DNA of 43,125 nt, taken from NCBI GenBank assembly GCA_903914415.1, contig CAIWOY010000252.1:1-43125 (forward strand), read 5' to 3'. Below are positions 38,643 through 43,125 of this stretch, in pieces; position 1 is the stretch's first letter, and each line of letters begins with the position of its first letter. The position numbers and the translations under genes were made by a program. The notes beneath the pieces were generated by a model. It ran no database searches, was not told the origin of the DNA, and saw nothing but the letters and a program-made list of their open reading frames with translations. The stretch is from an uncultured Phycisphaerales bacterium (GTDB lineage Bacteria > Planctomycetota > Phycisphaerae > UBA1845 > Fen-1342).

Positions 38643-39532
38643 ATGGCCAACGCGTTGCGCCGCGCGAAGGAAGCGGTGATTCACACGCTGCTCCTGGCGT
38701 GCGCGCTCGTCTCGGTGGCGACGACGCTCGGCATCATCGTCGTGCTGGTGGACCAATCGATCCCCCTGTTTCGAGAAGTCTCGCCGGTCGCCTTTCTCAC
38801 GGGCACACGCTGGGCACCGCTGCTGGAGCCGCGCTCGTATGGCGTGCTGCCGCTGATCGGCGGGACGGTGCTGGTGGCGGCCGGGGCGTTGCTGGTCGCG
38901 GTGCCCGTCGGCCTGTGCACGGCGATCTATCTGAGCGAGTACGCGCCGGGCTGGCTGCGGCAGGTGGCCAAGCCGTTCCTGGAGATCCTGGCCGGGATTC
39001 CGACGGTCGTGTACGGCTACTTTGCGCTGGTGTTCATCACGCCCGAGGTGCTCCGGCGATTGCTGCCGCAGACCGAGGTGTTCAACGGCGCAAGTGCGGC
39101 GATCGTGGTCGGCATCATGGTCATTCCGACGATCAGCTCGCTGTGCGACGACGCGTTCCGGGCGGTGCCACGGAGCCTGCGCGAGGCGGCGTACGCTGTG
39201 TCGGCGACGCGGTTGGAGGTCTCGACGCGCATCGTCCTGCCGGCGGCGATGTCGGGCGTCGTGGCGGCAACCCTGTTGGCGCTGGCCCGCGCGATCGGCG
39301 AGACGATGGCGGTCGTGCTGGCGGCCGGGATGACGCCCAAACTCACGCTCAACCCGCTGGTGAGCATCCAGACGATGACGGCGTACATCGTGCAGGTGAG
39401 CCTGGGGGACACGCCGGCGGGAACGGTCGAGTACCACACCATCTTCGCCGTCGGGCTGACGCTGTTCGCCATCACGCTGGCGATCAACCTGGTTTCGCAG
39501 CGCGTGCTCAAGCGGTTTCGGGAGGTCTACGA

Positions 39533-39536
<4 letters not shown>
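38643..39536 (+). CDS. pstC: Phosphate ABC transporter permease PstC
   Basis: A 297-residue inner-membrane permease with six predicted helices. The cytoplasmic EAA loop is present ([32 protein letters not shown]), which contacts the ATPase. [15 protein letters not shown] is a conserved PstC/PstA motif. It starts four bases after pstS and overlaps pstA by four bases. Length and order identify it as PstC. Confidence 0.93.
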
Positions 39537-40473
<937 letters not shown>

Positions 40474-40480
<7 letters not shown>

Positions 40481-41325
40481 CGGTGCGGCGCACGCCCGAG
40501 ACGGCGCAGGCGCAGGCGCTGGGGCTGGCTGCGCTCGTCCAGGCCCGCGCTGCGGCGGCGCCGGCGAGCGTGTCGGCGGAACCCGTGATCCGGGCGGAGC
40601 GCCTGACGATCCGCTACGGCGAGTTCGCGGCCGTGCGGGAGGTCTCGCTCGACATTCCGACCAAACAGGTGACGGCGATCATCGGTCCGTCGGGGTGCGG
40701 CAAGAGCACGCTGCTGCGGGCGATGAACCGGATGAACGACTTCATCGAGCGCACGTCCGTGAGCGGCCGGCTGCTGTACCAGGGCCGCGACATCTACGGG
40801 CCGGGGTGGGACGCGGTCGAGCTGCGGCGACGGATCGGGATGGTCTTCCAGCGGCCGAACCCGTTCCCGAAGTCGATCTTCAAGAACGTCGCGTGGGGGC
40901 CGATGATCAACGGCTATCGCGGGCACCTGGCGGAACTGGTGGAGCAGTCGCTGCGGAAGGCGGCGCTATGGGAGGAGGTGAAAGACAAGCTGAATCAGAG
41001 CGCGCTCGCGCTGTCGGGCGGTCAACAGCAGCGGCTGTGCATCGCGCGGGCGATCGCAATGCAGCCGGAGGTGCTGCTCATGGACGAACCGTGCTCGTCG
41101 CTGGATCCGATCGCGACGCGGCACATCGAGGACCTGATCGACCAGCTCAAGGCGCAGTACACGGTCGTGCTGGTGACGCACAACATGCAGCAGGCCGCGC
41201 GGGTGTCGGACCGCACGGCGTTCCTGTACATGGGCGAGCTGGTCGAAGTCGGCGACACGAGCCGGATGTTCACGACGCCGGATAACCCCCGCACGCAGGA
41301 CTACATCACGGGGCGGTTTGGGTAG
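40474..41325 (+). CDS. pstB: Phosphate ABC transporter ATPase PstB
   Basis: A 283-residue ABC ATPase. Walker A is GPSGCGKST, the signature [15 protein letters not shown] and Walker [28 protein letters not shown] is the PstB-specific Q-loop region. An unusual Ala/Val-rich 35-residue extension precedes the domain. ATG 40474 overlaps the pstA stop; ATG 40453 upstream in the same frame is possible. phoU, often next, is absent; the following gene is on the other strand. Confidence 0.94.
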
Positions 41326-41355
41326 GTGGCACGGCGAGACATCTGCGCAGTCGCG

Positions 41356-41793
41356 TCAGTGGCGGCCGTAGATGTACTCGGTGAGGTGCTCGACGGTCTG
41401 CTTGTCCTGGGCGGCGTGCCAGGCGAGGACGTCGCCGATGGAGAGCAGGCCGAGCAACCCGTGCTCGTCGACGACCGGCAGGTGGCGGATGCGCTGCTGC
41501 TTCATGATCGCCTCGATTTCGTCGATCGGGCGGTCGGGCTTGATGAAGAGCACGTCCTGGGTCATCACGTCGCGGACGCGAGTTGTGGCGGCGTCGCGGT
41601 GCTCCGCGACGACGCGGTTGATCACGTCGCGCTCGGTGATGATGCCGGCGATGTTCTGGCCGTCGCCGACAACGAGGCAGCCGACCCGGGATTCGCGCAT
41701 CAGCCGGCAGGCGTCGCCGATGCTGCTCTCCGCCGACACGGTGAATACGCCGCTGTGCGCCTTCACGGCCAGCAGCTCCTTCGCGTTGGGCAT
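41356..41793 (-). CDS. CBS-domain pair protein
   Basis: A 145-residue protein made only of two CBS motifs (Bateman module). The blocks are SSIGDACRLMRESRVGCLVVGDG and IAGIITERDVINRVV for the first, and MKQQRIRHLPVVDEHGLLGLLSIGDV for the second. Such modules bind adenosine nucleotides and report energy state. No partner enzyme is fused. ATG 41793 has GAGG upstream; a longer frame to 41925 is not protein-like. It converges on pstB. Confidence 0.9.
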   Translation of the reverse strand: MPNAKELLAVKAHSGVFTVSAESSIGDACRLMRESRVGCLVVGDGQNIAGIITERDVINRVVAEHRDAATTRVRDVMTQDVLFIKPDRPIDEIEAIMKQQRIRHLPVVDEHGLLGLLSIGDVLAWHAAQDKQTVEHLTEYIYGRH

Positions 41794-41966
41794 TACGGCA
41801 CCTCGCCTTTCACGCCGGACGCGCGGCATGGAGGGGACGACGGCCCGGCGGCCACCGCGCCGCGTAACACGGCGATAGCACCACGAAATTAGTAGGCGCG
41901 GTGGCGGCAAAGTCAACGGGCGCACAGGGCGCGCGCGTTGTCAGGGCGCGAACGGGGCGTGGGCGG

Positions 41967-42602
41967 CTAGGTGTGGTACTGCTGCAACCACGCGAGGCCG
42001 TGGTCGGCAATCTGCTGGATGACGCGCGGGTATAGCTCGCGTTCCGCGGCCATGACCCGCTGCGCCAGCGTTTCGGGCGTGTCGGCCGACTGCACCGGCA
42101 CACGCGCCTGGGCCACGATCGGTCCGTGGTCGTACTCGTTGTCCACGAGGTGCACCGTGCAGCCGCTTTCCGTCACGCCCGCCGCGTGCACCGCCGCGTG
42201 CACGTGCCGGCCGTACATTCCCTTTCCGCCGAAGCGCGGCAGCAGGGCCGGATGGATGTTGAGCACCCGGCCGTCGTAGCGGGGCGGCAGCCGCCAGAAG
42301 CACAGGAAGCCGGCGAGGACGGCCAGGTCGACCGTGGCCCGGTCCAGCATGCGAGCGATCGCCGCGGAGAACGCGGCCTCGTCGGGATGATCGCGTTTTC
42401 GGACGATCTCCAGCGGCAGGCCGGCGGCCCGGGCGATTTCGACGCCGCGGACAGCGCTGCGCGAGCTGATGACGAGTGCGATTTCGGCGTTTCGCAGCCG
42501 CCCGTCGCGAATCCGCTGGACGAGGTTTTCGAGGGTCGCGCCGGCACCGGAAACGAGCACGCCAAGACGGAGCACAGGGTCGGCCCTAGTCGGCGCGTTC
42601 AT
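41967..42602 (-). CDS. purN: Phosphoribosylglycinamide formyltransferase
   Basis: A 211-residue PurN, the third step of purine synthesis, transferring formyl from 10-formyl-THF to GAR. LGVLVSGAGATLENLV is the N-terminal phosphate-binding motif (normally SGxGSNLQ). The catalytic NIHPALLPRFGGKGMYG segment carries the Asn-x-His pair, and TVHLVDNEYDHGPIV carries the catalytic Asp. ATG 42602 is chosen for family length; the frame is open to 42695 and the ribosome site is weak. Divergent from the small membrane protein. Confidence 0.92.
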   Translation of the reverse strand: MNAPTRADPVLRLGVLVSGAGATLENLVQRIRDGRLRNAEIALVISSRSAVRGVEIARAAGLPLEIVRKRDHPDEAAFSAAIARMLDRATVDLAVLAGFLCFWRLPPRYDGRVLNIHPALLPRFGGKGMYGRHVHAAVHAAGVTESGCTVHLVDNEYDHGPIVAQARVPVQSADTPETLAQRVMAAERELYPRVIQQIADHGLAWLQQYHT

Positions 42603-42627
42603 GCTGGTGCAGGCTACAACCGGCCGG

Positions 42628-42633
42628 TATAAT
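42628..42633 (+). promoter_or_regulatory. Perfect -10 box before the last gene
   Basis: TATAAT at 42628-42633 in the context CGGTATAATCG, the same 11-mer as at 7558-7568. No clear -35. It is about 120 bases before GTG 42751. Confidence 0.45.
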
Positions 42634-42750
42634 CGGCAACCAGGCCGGGATGCGGCGGCAGCCTGGGCGGCCGGCGACGAGGTGAGTCGCGGCACGCTGG
42701 AACCCCGCGGGCGCGCCCCGCCGGCCGAGCACTACAGGAAGGACAGAGCG

Positions 42751-43113
42751 GTGGCGATCAAGAACACGTTTACGTACGAACGGCAAGCGCAACTAAGCGT
42801 GGTGCTCGCGGCCATCGGCGGGGTGGCGTTCCTGGCCGCGGCCGTCCTTTTGGGGCGCAACTTCACGTGGCAGATGTTCTGGGTCGTCTACAACCCGAAG
42901 GGGATGTGGCTGCCGACCCTCGGGGTGACGCTGCTCATCAGCCTGGGCGCCGGGGTCGTCGGGTTCTTTGTCGGGTTGAACAGCGCCGGGCAACGCCGAA
43001 ACACGCGCTCGCAGCTCTCGTGGCTGGGGTTCTTCCTGAACGCGGGGATCATCGCGTTGGCGGTGTGCGCGGTGGTGTTCTTCTACTTCGCGAGAAATCC
43101 GCAGGCCAAGTAG
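42751..43113 (+). CDS. Three-helix integral membrane protein, unknown
   Basis: A 120-residue protein with three hydrophobic helices (about residues 15-35, 51-73 and 90-113) and short charged loops; the N-terminus MAIKNTFTYERQAQLS is hydrophilic. I recognise no family. GTG 42751 has AAGGA at 42738-42742; the frame is open far upstream but that part overlaps purN. The Arg/Asn-rich loop before the last helix and the C-terminal NPQAK could face the cytoplasm. The window ends 12 bases later, so operon partners downstream cannot be seen. Confidence 0.75.
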   Translation: MAIKNTFTYERQAQLSVVLAAIGGVAFLAAAVLLGRNFTWQMFWVVYNPKGMWLPTLGVTLLISLGAGVVGFFVGLNSAGQRRNTRSQLSWLGFFLNAGIIALAVCAVVFFYFARNPQAK

Positions 43114-43125
43114 CGCGTGCGGCGC

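Noticed and set aside
42751-43113. SecE preprotein translocase subunit
   Set aside because: Three hydrophobic helices and a 120-aa length with no SecE motif or nusG neighbour; left as an unknown membrane protein.

Overview
The window looks like a chromosomal segment of a Gram-negative, high-GC bacterium, most probably a planctomycete of the Phycisphaerae type. The evidence is indirect. There is a lipid A kinase (lpxK), secreted proteins with dockerin-like calcium repeats, a DUF1573 lipoprotein, an ECF sigma factor, a Gfo/Idh/MocA oxidoreductase beside a ThuA fragment, and short dispersed palindromes of a kind common in that phylum. GC at third codon positions is very high, so many long antisense open frames exist that are not genes. 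I saw no rRNA, tRNA, CRISPR array, transposase or phage structural gene.

Layout. 1-5800: an ADP-ribosyltransferase-like orphan, a secreted DUF1579-like protein, a methyltransferase, and a probable two-gene operon of a GatE-like amidotransferase subunit and asparagine synthetase A. 6380-10939: an accessory-looking same-strand run. Two different COG3541-type nucleotidyltransferases, one fused to a zinc-ribbon domain, flank an overlapping TIGR04255 three-gene cassette. A small unannotated 56-aa gene follows. This run is the best candidate for an undescribed system. 11017-13340: a PadR regulator translationally coupled to a membrane protein, with a palindromic operator over its own promoter. 13390-18715: a secreted agmatine-deiminase-like enzyme, two 5'-truncated gene remnants, an oxidoreductase and a MauE-like membrane protein. 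18588-20616: tandem paralogs of an unknown membrane-anchored protein, two intact and one decayed. 20697-26865: a Cys-rich exported protein behind a C14 tract, a STAS protein, a deoxyhypusine-synthase-fold protein coupled to lpxK, a sugar-nucleotide epimerase, a degenerate Nudix protein and an NAD-binding reductase.

27118-32976 is a selenium operon: yedE, a TusA/YedF-like protein, a class V cysteine desulfurase, a DUF3343 protein, a proline-rich DUF1573 lipoprotein and selD. selD is itself a selenoprotein. Its real start is 31904 and an in-frame TGA (31955-31957) encodes the catalytic selenocysteine; a SECIS-like hairpin follows. A gene caller that stops at TGA would lose the active site. The genome must therefore carry selA, selB and selC elsewhere.

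33030-43125: an ECF sigma factor with its promoter, a PQQ-type sugar dehydrogenase lipoprotein, a DUF2934 protein, hutI, a small lipoprotein, the pstSCAB phosphate operon behind a Pho-box-like repeat, a CBS protein, purN and a small membrane protein.
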